Shown: one piece after another, positions 1 to 6,211 of the stretch
How the letters are laid out: each line of letters begins with the position of its first letter
How positions within the stretch are numbered: the first letter of the stretch is position 1
NCBI GenBank assembly: GCA_903889795.1
Contig: CAISYW010000028.1
Coordinates: 1 to 9,850 of the forward strand
Length of the DNA stretch: 9,850 bases
Direction of reading: 5' to 3'
Origin: an uncultured Chlamydiae bacterium
GTDB lineage: Bacteria > Chlamydiota > Chlamydiia > Chlamydiales > SM23-39
The notes under the pieces: generated by a model
What the model saw: the letters and a program-made list of their open reading frames with translations, nothing else
The model's database searches: none
What the model was told of the DNA's origin: nothing
Position numbers and translations under genes: made by a program

Positions 1-516
1 GGACTTAACCTGGGTGCAACGGGCGCCGGCTCCTATCAGTCGCAATTTACGTTTGCTATGTCGAAGGTGATGTTCTGGGATTATTTGCATCCGGTTAATG
101 CCCGGCTTGCTTTCAGCTATGTTCTTCCAACAAGCGTTACGGTCAGGGGATTCAATAACTACGGCGGAGGCTTTGGAACTCGTGCAAAAGTACATCCCGG
201 CAATACGTTTAATGTTGATGCGTCGATCGAGATTAGTTTGACACAGCGATGGGTGTTGGCGACTGACTTCCTTTATACCGCAACAAACCGTACCCGATAT
301 TCAGGTTTTGAAGGAACCACAGAGAGTGGAGGCAGCGAGCTGGCTTCGATCGGAGGCGGGTATAACGACAATTTAAGCCTCGCACCGGCTATTGAATATA
401 ACTGGAGCCCTAACTTAGGTATTTTGGGTGGGGTATGGTTTTCGGTCTATGGACGCAATAGCTACAATTTTGTTTGCGGCGTCATCAGTTTTGCGTGGAC
501 TTACAAGGTTAATTAA
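1..516 (+). CDS. Outer-membrane beta-barrel-like protein, 3' part only
   Basis: The reading frame is open from the first base of the window, so the start lies upstream and only the last 171 residues are visible. The sequence is rich in Gly, Tyr, Asn and Ser. It shows alternating hydrophobic and polar stretches such as NVDASIEISLTQRWVLATDF and ILGGVWFSVYGR, separated by Gly/Asn/Ser turns, which is the pattern of transmembrane beta-strands. The stretch LAPAIEYNWSPNLGILGGVW resembles the last strands of the MetA-pathway/phenol-degradation type outer-membrane family (PF13557); this is recalled similarity, not a search. The protein ends in Lys-Val-Asn instead of the terminal aromatic residue common in barrel proteins. 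A porin or transport role at the outer membrane is inference. The next gene starts 15 bases downstream, so the two are probably cotranscribed. Confidence 0.72.
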   Translation, partial: GLNLGATGAGSYQSQFTFAMSKVMFWDYLHPVNARLAFSYVLPTSVTVRGFNNYGGGFGTRAKVHPGNTFNVDASIEISLTQRWVLATDFLYTATNRTRYSGFEGTTESGGSELASIGGGYNDNLSLAPAIEYNWSPNLGILGGVWFSVYGRNSYNFVCGVISFAWTYKVN

Positions 517-531
517 ATAGACAGGAGTTTT

Positions 532-867
532 ATGTCAAATGTACAAGGACCGAATGAGGGAGCTTCTTCTCCTATTTCTCCACGGGACAAAATTTTGTAT
601 GAGCAAGAATATCGACGCGGCGTGGATCTGTTTCAGCGCGCATTGGGTGAATATAATAAAGCTGACGAGATTCACAAAAAGGACGCGTTTCGCGAAGTGA
701 TGGACCGCGCCATGCAAGTACTGAATGAAACGGCGCGAGAATTGAAACGGTCGGATTTAATGGATCAAAACCAAAAGATTGCTCAATCTTATTCAGGGCT
801 GCAAGATAACGAAATCGACCCTTCGCAGTTAGCTCAAAAATTGAAAGAGGCTAAAAAAACAGTTTAA
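532..867 (+). CDS. Small helical protein of unknown function
   Basis: This 111-residue protein belongs to no family I recognise. An AGGAG Shine-Dalgarno sequence (523-527) sits 4 bases before the ATG, and the gene follows the beta-barrel gene after 15 bases, so cotranscription is likely. After a polar N-terminus rich in Gly, Ser and Pro (about residues 1-20) the protein looks almost entirely alpha-helical and highly charged. Helices are suggested at about residues 22-50, 52-75 and 96-110, with heptad-like spacing of Leu, Ala and Met. There is no signal peptide, membrane segment or Cys motif, so it is predicted cytosolic or possibly secreted by a non-Sec route. A role as a small chaperone, adaptor or type III secretion-related protein would be guesswork. 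Codon use resembles the neighbours. It ends 20 bases from the convergent end of dnaJ. Confidence 0.75.
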   Translation: MSNVQGPNEGASSPISPRDKILYEQEYRRGVDLFQRALGEYNKADEIHKKDAFREVMDRAMQVLNETARELKRSDLMDQNQKIAQSYSGLQDNEIDPSQLAQKLKEAKKTV

Positions 868-887
868 AGATCCTATGCCGAACATAT

Positions 888-2030
888 CTAATTAAAAAAG
901 CCTTTTAATTTTTCAAGAAAGCTTTTTTGGTTAGGATGATTCTGCGGCGTTTCGAGCTGTTGAAATGAGCGCAGCAAATCTTTTTGTTTGTCGCTGAGAC
1001 GAACCGGCGTTTCGACGCTGATCTTGAGTAACAGATCGCCGTGGCCATTGCCATGGACATTTGGAATGCCTTTACCGCTCACGCGCAAGACCTTTCCGCT
1101 TTGCGTTCCTTCAGGAATAATGATTCGGACGGTCTCTCCAAGCGGGGTAGGCATGTCTTTTCGGCAACCCAAAGCGCTTTCAATGAATGAAACAGGAACC
1201 TCGAGTACGACATCGTCGCCCTGTCTTTGAAATGCGGGATGGGGCTCCACGGTGATTGCAATAAATAGATCGCCTGAAGGTCCGCCTGCAAGGCCGGCTT
1301 CACCATATCCATTCATTTTCATACTCATGCCGGAATCAACTCCGGGAGGTATCCGAACGGTGATGTTTTGTCTTTCTTTTACGCGGCCTTCTCCGCCGCA
1401 TGTTTTACAGGGGTCGGTGATCTGCTGGCCAGCCCCGTGGCAATGCGGGCAAGCGGCTACCATGCTGAAAAAGCCTCGATTTTGGAATACCTGTCCCTTG
1501 CCTTGACAAGTAGGGCAGGTCTTGATGCCATTTTTTGATTTGGCTCCGCTTCCGTTGCAGCTTTTGCAGGGAACCAGGTTCAAAATGGTAATGTCTTTGT
1601 TTAGCCCGCGAGCGGCTTCTTCGAAACGAATGGTGAGGCTGATCTGCTTGCTGGCGCCACGGCGAGCGTTGCCTGCTTCTTCAGGATTCCCGCCAAAAAA
1701 GGATCCAAAAACATCTCCTTGCCCGCCAAAAGCTCCCATAAAGGTCCGCAGAGCTTCTTCCATCGAGGAAAATCCTCCGCCCGGAAAGCCTCCGCCGCCC
1801 ATTCCGGCCCCTTTAAGCCCCTCTTCGCCATATTGATCATAGATTCGGCGTCGATTTTCATCTCCGAGGACTTCGTAGGCTTCAGATACTTCTTTGAATT
1901 GCGCCTCCGCTTTCGCGTCGCCGGGGTGGCGGTCGGGATGGCATTCGAGCGCTTTTTTGCGGTAGGCTTTTTTAATCTCCGCTACTGAAACATCGCGGGG
2001 AATTCCAAGAGTTGCGTAATAGTCTTTCAT
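888..2030 (-). CDS. dnaJ: Chaperone protein DnaJ (Hsp40)
   Basis: This is a complete class I DnaJ of 380 residues, close to the usual family length. It is the co-chaperone that delivers unfolded substrates to DnaK and stimulates its ATPase in the cytoplasm. The J domain (about 1-70) contains the HPD motif at 31-33. A Gly/Phe-rich linker follows (about 72-115). The zinc-binding region has all four CxxCxGxG repeats: CKSCNGSG (155), CPTCQGKG (172), CPHCHGAG (194) and CKTCGGEG (208). The C-terminal substrate-binding and dimerisation domains follow (about 220-350). The start matches the canonical MKDYYATLGI N-terminus; only a weak GGA lies just upstream. dnaJ is separated from dnaK-grpE here and lies 214 bases downstream of rpsU. 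The intervening region carries a CIRCE operator and candidate promoters, so independent, HrcA-controlled heat-shock transcription is predicted. Confidence 0.98.
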   Translation of the reverse strand: MKDYYATLGIPRDVSVAEIKKAYRKKALECHPDRHPGDAKAEAQFKEVSEAYEVLGDENRRRIYDQYGEEGLKGAGMGGGGFPGGGFSSMEEALRTFMGAFGGQGDVFGSFFGGNPEEAGNARRGASKQISLTIRFEEAARGLNKDITILNLVPCKSCNGSGAKSKNGIKTCPTCQGKGQVFQNRGFFSMVAACPHCHGAGQQITDPCKTCGGEGRVKERQNITVRIPPGVDSGMSMKMNGYGEAGLAGGPSGDLFIAITVEPHPAFQRQGDDVVLEVPVSFIESALGCRKDMPTPLGETVRIIIPEGTQSGKVLRVSGKGIPNVHGNGHGDLLLKISVETPVRLSDKQKDLLRSFQQLETPQNHPNQKSFLEKLKGFFN

Positions 2031-2109
2031 AAGTCCAAATTAAATTAACGGGTATTTATGTCATCGCTTGCATGGCAACAAGAACCTATAAGCCAGCTAG
2101 CTTATTATT

Positions 2110-2138
2110 AATATAATAAAACCAAACTATTAATTCAA
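2110..2138 (-). promoter_or_regulatory. Candidate dnaJ promoter downstream of CIRCE
   Basis: On the minus strand TTGAAT (2138-2133) and TATATT (2115-2110) are separated by 17 bases, fitting a sigma70/sigma66-type promoter about 70-80 bases upstream of dnaJ. Its -35 starts seven bases after the CIRCE element. A competing candidate has TATAAA at 2183-2178 with a poor -35 (TTAGAA) upstream of CIRCE. The region is very AT-rich, so chance matches are easy. Which promoter is used cannot be decided from sequence alone. Confidence 0.4.
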
Positions 2139-2145
2139 TCAATAA

Positions 2146-2172
2146 TTAGCAAACAAGCGTTTTGAGTGCTAA
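2146..2172 (-). promoter_or_regulatory. CIRCE operator (HrcA binding site) upstream of dnaJ
   Basis: The plus strand reads TTAGCAAAC (2146-2154), nine bases, then GAGTGCTAA (2164-2172). The CIRCE consensus is TTAGCACTC-N9-GAGTGCTAA. One arm is therefore perfect, the other differs at two of nine positions, and the spacer is exactly nine bases. It lies about 115 bases before the dnaJ start. HrcA, the heat-shock repressor assisted by GroEL, binds such elements. The operator begins about 6 bases downstream of a possible -10 (TATAAA, 2183-2178, minus strand), the classical position for blocking initiation. Confidence 0.88.
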
Positions 2173-2244
2173 GAATTTTTATAAAAATTGACTTATAAAA
2201 TTCTAAAATTTAGAAATTTATATAAGTTGCTCAGCAAATCTAAT

Positions 2245-2439
2245 CTAATAACCGCGGCGCAGGGCGATTTTGATGCGCTTGGTTGCCGCTTTCGATTTAG
2301 CACGGCTCTTGACAGAGGGTTTGTCATAAAAACGGTGCGCTTTAGCGACTTTCATGATTCCTTCTTTATCAAGTTTTTTCTTTAAAGCTCGCAGAGCTTT
2401 GTCGATTGGCTCGCCGATTCTGACTTTTACGCTGGGCAT
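2245..2439 (-). CDS. rpsU: 30S ribosomal protein bS21
   Basis: This is a complete small ribosomal protein of 64 residues, within the normal bS21 range. The N-terminus MPSVKVRIGEPIDKALRALK is typical of the family, followed by a basic helical body and the KSRAKSKAATKR basic tail. bS21 binds the 30S platform near the 3' end of 16S rRNA and helps initiation-complex formation. A ribosome-binding site AAAGG (about 2450-2446, minus strand) lies six bases before the ATG. A good -10 hexamer TATGAT occurs at 2467-2462. The gene is flanked by dnaJ downstream (214-base gap) and tsaB upstream, with the large palindromic element between tsaB and rpsU. That order matches the chlamydial arrangement I know, apart from the inserted element. 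Confidence 0.97.
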   Translation of the reverse strand: MPSVKVRIGEPIDKALRALKKKLDKEGIMKVAKAHRFYDKPSVKSRAKSKAATKRIKIALRRGY

Positions 2440-2461
2440 TTACTACCTTTGTTTTGCGGTT

Positions 2462-2490
2462 ATCATAATTTTGGATACCTTGCCCTTTAG
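2462..2490 (-). promoter_or_regulatory. Candidate rpsU promoter
   Basis: On the minus strand TATGAT (2467-2462) is a 5-of-6 match to the -10 consensus. It would give a transcript with a leader of roughly 15 bases and the AAAGG ribosome-binding site. At 17 bases upstream the -35 position reads CTAAAG (2490-2485), which is poor. This stretch directly abuts the inverted-repeat element starting at 2491. The promoter may be -10 dominated or helped by sequence within the element. Confidence 0.4.
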
Positions 2491-2668
2491 GGCTGACTGT
2501 TACTCACAAGTTCCGTTTCGATAGGGCGCTCCGAGCTTTGCCATATGGATCCTCTGTCTCGCTCATAGCTGCTTTCAGCTATGAGCTTCACCAGTCGGAC
2601 CGCTTACACTTCCATCTGGCTTTGCCTCGCCTCCCTCTAGAAATGAAACTTGTGAGTAACAGTCAGCC
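2491..2668. repeat. 178-bp palindromic element with 29-nt inverted terminal arms (MITE-like or structured RNA)
   Basis: The left arm (2491-2519) and right arm (2640-2668) are reverse complements over 29 positions with two mismatches. The outer 22 bases, starting GGCTGACTGTTACTCACAAG, match perfectly. Further pairing lies inside: AGGG (2523-2526) with CCCT (near 2633-2636), GCCATATGGA (2540-2549) with TCCATCTGGC (2611-2620) at 9 of 10 positions, and a central perfect 11-bp hairpin at 2561-2586. Most of the element can thus fold into one long hairpin or cruciform. No gene is visible inside. The flanks TTTAG (left) and TTTGG (right) could be a decayed 5-bp target duplication, but that is weak. 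Either a non-autonomous mobile element or a structured RNA would fit. Its copy number in the genome would decide. Confidence 0.75.
2561..2586. repeat. Perfect 11-bp hairpin at the core of the palindromic element
   Basis: GCTCATAGCTG (2561-2571) and CAGCTATGAGC (2576-2586) are exact reverse complements with a CTTT loop. It is nested near the centre of the 178-bp element. No T-run follows on either strand, so it is not a simple intrinsic terminator. Confidence 0.85.
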
Positions 2669-2875
2669 TTTGGGGATCGGTCCATTTCGTAAGTTGCCTA
2701 CTATCTTAGTTTATTCAAGGTCTTTCCTTCAAGAATGGGTAAAAGGGCCGGGCCTCTTCTTGTTCGCAAGCAACTTCGGGATTGTTTTTGTTGGCCTCCA
2801 TCGATTGTATTGATGTTGTTGAACATCAAAGAGATGCGAACGTATGGGTTTTGAGGAAAAGCCTTTTATGTTTTC
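2669..2875. other. Gene-poor spacer between palindromic element and tsaB
   Basis: I see no recognisable gene here. Two things stand out. A perfect 8-bp hairpin, TTGATGTT-GTTG-AACATCAA, lies at 2810-2829, about 47 bases after the tsaB stop, without a T-run, so it might be an mRNA 3' structure. A 28-codon minus-strand frame runs from ATG at 2801 to TGA at 2715, starting MEANKNNPEV and ending FYPFLKERP. Its composition looks protein-like, but it has no Shine-Dalgarno sequence and is too short to judge. Longer plus-strand frames here are antisense to tsaB and look spurious. Confidence 0.4.
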
Positions 2876-3481
2876 TTAGGAAAGGTAGGCGAGGGGGAGG
2901 GGCGTCAAAGGGCTTTGCGCCCGGCTTGAAGCTCTTTGGCAGCAATCGGATGATAAAAAAGAGGCGTTGGGGTGAATATCCAAAATCGGGCGTGCGATGC
3001 TTAATCTCTTCTGAATATCCGCAGGATGAGGAGAAACAAGCAATTCATTATCAGAAAGCTCAAGGGCGGATTTAAGCAGGAATGGTTCGTTAAATTGAAC
3101 TCCATCGTTTGTCTTTTGCCCTCTTAAGCAATAGCAGCCTCCCATTCGGGCATCGATAAGTACAGAAAAATGGCTTGGTTGGGAAGGAAGAAAGGCTTGC
3201 AAACTACAAAAACGGAGCAAGGGGATCTGCCATCCAAATGCGAGGGCTTTCGCCATTGCGACTCCAACGCGTATTCCCGTATAAGATCCCGGGCCTGTGC
3301 CAATGGCTATGAAGTTCGCTTGAAAAGATGGGTGTTGGTCGAATAGTTCTTGAATCTTGAGACCAAGAGATTTTGAAAGGCCTTCGCCTCCATCCATTGG
3401 TAAAAAAGCAATCGGGTTCCCAAATTGAGCGAGAATTAGATAGGAACGATTGCAGCTTGTATCAATAATTAGGCCTTGCAT
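2876..3481 (-). CDS. tsaB: tRNA threonylcarbamoyladenosine biosynthesis protein TsaB
   Basis: This 201-residue protein is TsaB (formerly YeaZ), a member of the ASKHA-fold Gcp/TsaD superfamily. With TsaD and TsaE it transfers the threonylcarbamoyl group to A37 of ANN-decoding tRNAs in the cytoplasm. The N-terminal strand GLIIDTS and the hallmark GTGPGSYTGIRVG (residues 61-73) are intact, and the length is normal to slightly short. In older chlamydial annotations this locus (beside lon) is sometimes called a glycoprotease; the short length and lack of TsaD metal-binding motifs favour TsaB. The ATG at 3481 is the first possible start, because an in-frame TAA lies ten to twelve bases upstream. 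There is no Shine-Dalgarno sequence, and a perfect TATAAT occurs at 3495-3490, which suggests a nearly leaderless mRNA. lon diverges from the same 216-bp intergenic region. Confidence 0.95.
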   Translation of the reverse strand: MQGLIIDTSCNRSYLILAQFGNPIAFLPMDGGEGLSKSLGLKIQELFDQHPSFQANFIAIGTGPGSYTGIRVGVAMAKALAFGWQIPLLRFCSLQAFLPSQPSHFSVLIDARMGGCYCLRGQKTNDGVQFNEPFLLKSALELSDNELLVSPHPADIQKRLSIARPILDIHPNASFLSSDCCQRASSRAQSPLTPLPLAYLS

Positions 3482-3489
3482 AGCCGAAT

Positions 3490-3495
3490 ATTATA
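3490..3495 (-). promoter_or_regulatory. Candidate -10 element of tsaB (near-leaderless transcript)
   Basis: A perfect TATAAT lies on the minus strand nine bases before the tsaB ATG. Initiation about seven bases downstream would place the 5' end only one to three bases from the start codon. No convincing -35 is seen at 16-18 bases upstream. TTGTAG at 3522-3517 is 21 bases away, too far for normal spacing. The region is AT-rich, so this remains tentative. Confidence 0.4.
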
Positions 3496-3620
3496 TGATT
3501 AACAGATGCTTTTTTTCTACAATTAACAGAGAGCTTGATTTGGCCAAGCCGAAAAACCGATTTTTGAGTCGCGTTCGGTATCTCGGGATTGCGCCATTAT
3601 GATTGGGATGATAAAGTAAC

Positions 3621-3649
3621 TTGCTTTTTGAATCGCTGCGATTTAATAC
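3621..3649 (+). promoter_or_regulatory. Weak candidate lon promoter
   Basis: TTGCTT (3621-3626) and TAATAC (3644-3649) are 17 bases apart. The overlapping TTTAAT (3642-3647) is a better -10 hexamer but leaves only 15 bases of spacing. Either would start transcription about 40-50 bases before the lon ATG, upstream of the palindrome at 3669-3686. No CIRCE element is seen before lon. Confidence 0.3.
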
Positions 3650-3668
3650 CACTACTGTAGGCCAACAT

Positions 3669-3686
3669 AATAGGGTCCTCCCTATT
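3669..3686 (+). promoter_or_regulatory. Perfect 7-4-7 inverted repeat just before lon
   Basis: AATAGGG (3669-3675), TCCT, then CCCTATT (3680-3686) form a perfect inverted repeat ending 11 bases before the lon ATG, with a T-run at 3685-3689. In RNA it would be a small hairpin with only three G-C pairs followed by five U residues, like a weak attenuator. In DNA it could be an operator. The region between it and the ATG has no Shine-Dalgarno sequence, only an A-rich stretch. The function is unknown. Confidence 0.45.
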
Positions 3687-3697
3687 TTTGAAAAAAG

Positions 3698-6211
3698 ATG
3701 GATATGGACGACGAAAAAATAACCTCGAAAAACCAGTCTGACGAAACACTGCCGGAAGAAAATACGACATCAAAGAAAGAAGCTGCTTTATCTGTTCTGC
3801 CTTATCCGGATACGCTTTATCTTTTACCGTTGAACCGCCGTCCTTTTTTTCCCGGCATGGCGGCTCCTGTCGTCATTGAGCCCGGGCCTTATTACGAGGT
3901 CCTCAAAATCGTTGCCAAAACGGATCACAAATGTTTGGGTCTTTTCTTAACGAAAAAAGAAGATGATAACATTTACAAGCTCGGACTCGACGATTTGCAC
4001 AAGGTGGGTATTGTCGCCCGGATTTTGCGCATTATTCCAATCGAGCAAGGCGGCGCACAGGTCGTGCTTAACATGGAAAAGCGCGTTGTCATCGAAAAGC
4101 CGATTAAAAATAAATATCTTTGCGCTTCAGTCAAATATCACGAAGATACCTCATTGGAACATCTGTCGCGCGAATTGAAAGCCTATTCGATCAGCATCAT
4201 TACGACGATTAAAGAGTTGTTGAAACTCAATCCTTTATTTAAAGAAGAGCTTCAAATTTTCTTGAGCCACTCGGATTTCACTGAACCCGGCCGCTTGGCT
4301 GACTTTGCGGTGGCTTTGACCACTGCGAGTCGAGATGAGCTGCAAGAGGTTCTCGAGACATTTGATATTCAGGATCGTATCGACAAAGCGCTCCTCCTGT
4401 TGAAAAAAGAGCTCGACATCAGCAAGCTGCAGAGCTCGATCAATCAGAGAATCGAAGCGACGATATCCAAGACGCAGCGCGAATTTTTCCTTCGAGAACA
4501 GCTCAAAGCGATTAAGAAAGAGCTGGGGATGGAAAAAGATGATAAGACGGTCGACTCTGAGAAGTTCGAAGAGCGGATTAAAAATCGCACGATTCCAGAG
4601 CCTGTGATGCGCGTCATTCGCGAAGAGATGGACAAACTCTCCGCTTTAGAGGTTCAGTCGGCTGAATATGGCGTATGCCGCAATTATCTCGATTGGCTAA
4701 CGATCGTTCCGTGGGGTAACTACAGCAAAGAGACCCACGATTTGAAAAAAGCGGAAAAGATCCTTGAGCAGGATCACTATGGCCTGAAGGATATCAAGGA
4801 ACGAATTCTTGAATTCATTGGCGTGGGCAAGCTCACGGGCGGCGTGAAAGGAAGCATCATCTGTCTCGTCGGCCCTCCGGGAGTCGGTAAAACGAGTATT
4901 GGTAAGAGCGTGGCTCGTGCCTTAAACCGTAAATTCTATCGTTTTTCTGTGGGTGGAATGCGCGACGAGGCGGAGATCAAAGGTCATCGACGTACTTATA
5001 TCGGCGCCATGCCGGGCAAATTGATTCAGGCTCTCAAATATTCTCAGACGATGAACCCTGTGATCATGCTTGATGAAGTGGATAAAATGGGCTCTAGTTA
5101 TCAGGGCGATCCGGCATCCGCTTTACTCGAGGTGCTCGATCCGGAACAAAACCGCGAGTTTCTCGATCACTATCTCGATGTTCCCTGCGACCTCTCCAAT
5201 GTATTGTTTATCGTGACAGCGAACATACTCGATACGATTCCGGAGCCTCTCAAAGACCGAATGGAAATGATGCGTCTTTCGGGTTATATCCAAGCGGAGA
5301 AGATTGAAATCGCCAAGAAATATCTCGTGCCGCGCAATCGTAAGAAAATGGGACTCAAGGCAAGCGATCTGAATTTCACCAAAGGGGCGCTCGCGCAAAT
5401 TATCAATGGCTACGCTCGCGAAGCCGGGGTGCGTTCATTGGAAAACAATATCAAGAAAATCATGCGCAAAGTGGCTGTGAAATTCGCGCGATTGGAAGAT
5501 AGTAAAGGAAAAGGCAAACGGCGCCACAAAACCTTGGTTACAGAGAAAAATCTTTCCGAATATCTCGGTAAACCAATTTTTACATCCGACCGCTATTATA
5601 AACAAAATCCGATTGGGGTTTGCACGGGTCTTGCCTGGACATCGCTCGGCGGCGCGACTCTCTATGTCGAGGCGATTGAATATCCCGCAGAAAAGATTGA
5701 AATGAAACTGACAGGCCAGGCGGGCGACGTGATGAAGGAATCGGCGCAGATTGCATGGAGTTATTTGCATGGCCGTTCCAACGATTATGCTCCGGGGATT
5801 CCTTTCTTTGAGAAAAAGCAGGTTCACATTCACATACCCGAGGGGGCGACCCCCAAAGATGGCCCCTCGGCGGGCATCACGATGGTGACATCTCTGCTCT
5901 CGCTTTTGTTAAAAAAACCGGTGAGAGAAAATTTGGGGATGACAGGCGAATTGACATTGACCGGACGGATTTTGCCCATTGGCGGATTGAAAGAAAAGCT
6001 GATCGCCGCTCGCCGCTCGAAGGTCAATGTACTGATTTTTCCAAAAGAAAATTTACGCGACTATGATGAGCTCCCGGAATATTTGAAAAAGGGGCTCGAA
6101 GTTCATTTTGTCGAATATTACGACGATGTATTTCGTATTGCATTTCCAGAGATGGTTCATGGCAAATCCACCTTACCTGTTAAAAAAGCTCATCGATCCG
6201 CAGCAACTTGA
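3698..6211 (+). CDS. lon: ATP-dependent Lon protease (LonA type)
   Basis: This 837-residue protein is a full-length LonA, the homo-oligomeric cytoplasmic AAA+ serine protease that degrades misfolded and regulatory proteins, including antitoxins in other bacteria. The N-terminal substrate-binding domain begins near residue 41 (LYLLPLNRRPFFPGM). A coiled helical segment follows, then LDWLTIVPWG near 331-340. The AAA+ module has Walker A GPPGVGKT at 392-399 and Walker B VIMLDEVDKM with Asp459/Glu460. The protease domain carries the catalytic dyad: Ser724 in DGPSAG and Lys767 in GGLKEK, 43 residues later as in E. coli. The first ~38 residues are a polar, charged extension. ATG codons at 3698 and 3704 are both possible starts and neither has a clear ribosome-binding site. 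The last 53 bases overlap the next gene. It heads a four-gene overlapping run. Confidence 0.98.
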   Translation: MDMDDEKITSKNQSDETLPEENTTSKKEAALSVLPYPDTLYLLPLNRRPFFPGMAAPVVIEPGPYYEVLKIVAKTDHKCLGLFLTKKEDDNIYKLGLDDLHKVGIVARILRIIPIEQGGAQVVLNMEKRVVIEKPIKNKYLCASVKYHEDTSLEHLSRELKAYSISIITTIKELLKLNPLFKEELQIFLSHSDFTEPGRLADFAVALTTASRDELQEVLETFDIQDRIDKALLLLKKELDISKLQSSINQRIEATISKTQREFFLREQLKAIKKELGMEKDDKTVDSEKFEERIKNRTIPEPVMRVIREEMDKLSALEVQSAEYGVCRNYLDWLTIVPWGNYSKETHDLKKAEKILEQDHYGLKDIKERILEFIGVGKLTGGVKGSIICLVGPPGVGKTSIGKSVARALNRKFYRFSVGGMRDEAEIKGHRRTYIGAMPGKLIQALKYSQTMNPVIMLDEVDKMGSSYQGDPASALLEVLDPEQNREFLDHYLDVPCDLSNVLFIVTANILDTIPEPLKDRMEMMRLSGYIQAEKIEIAKKYLVPRNRKKMGLKASDLNFTKGALAQIINGYAREAGVRSLENNIKKIMRKVAVKFARLEDSKGKGKRRHKTLVTEKNLSEYLGKPIFTSDRYYKQNPIGVCTGLAWTSLGGATLYVEAIEYPAEKIEMKLTGQAGDVMKESAQIAWSYLHGRSNDYAPGIPFFEKKQVHIHIPEGATPKDGPSAGITMVTSLLSLLLKKPVRENLGMTGELTLTGRILPIGGLKEKLIAARRSKVNVLIFPKENLRDYDELPEYLKKGLEVHFVEYYDDVFRIAFPEMVHGKSTLPVKKAHRSAAT

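Noticed and set aside
894..928. AAAAAAGC ... GCTTTTTT hairpin as terminator between the convergent genes
   Set aside because: The stem has only two G-C pairs with a 19-base loop and lies in the dnaJ coding end; too weak to call.
2201..2215. TTCTAAA-A-TTTAGAA palindrome between rpsU and dnaJ
   Set aside because: Perfect but almost entirely A/T in an AT-rich spacer; chance cannot be excluded and no known site matches.
2188..2216. Plus-strand TTGACT and TAGAAA as a promoter antisense to rpsU
   Set aside because: A good -35 but a poor -10 in a very AT-rich region, with no plus-strand gene to drive.
2538..2813. 91-codon plus-strand frame across the palindromic element
   Set aside because: The frame runs through the inverted repeat and spacer, has no ribosome-binding site and no protein-like pattern; the pairing structure explains the sequence better.
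2782..3075. 97-codon plus-strand frame at the tsaB 3' end
   Set aside because: It overlaps the tsaB coding region on the opposite strand, has no ribosome-binding site and a low-quality composition.
5435..5833. 132-codon minus-strand frame inside lon
   Set aside because: Antisense to the conserved Lon protease region, with no family resemblance.
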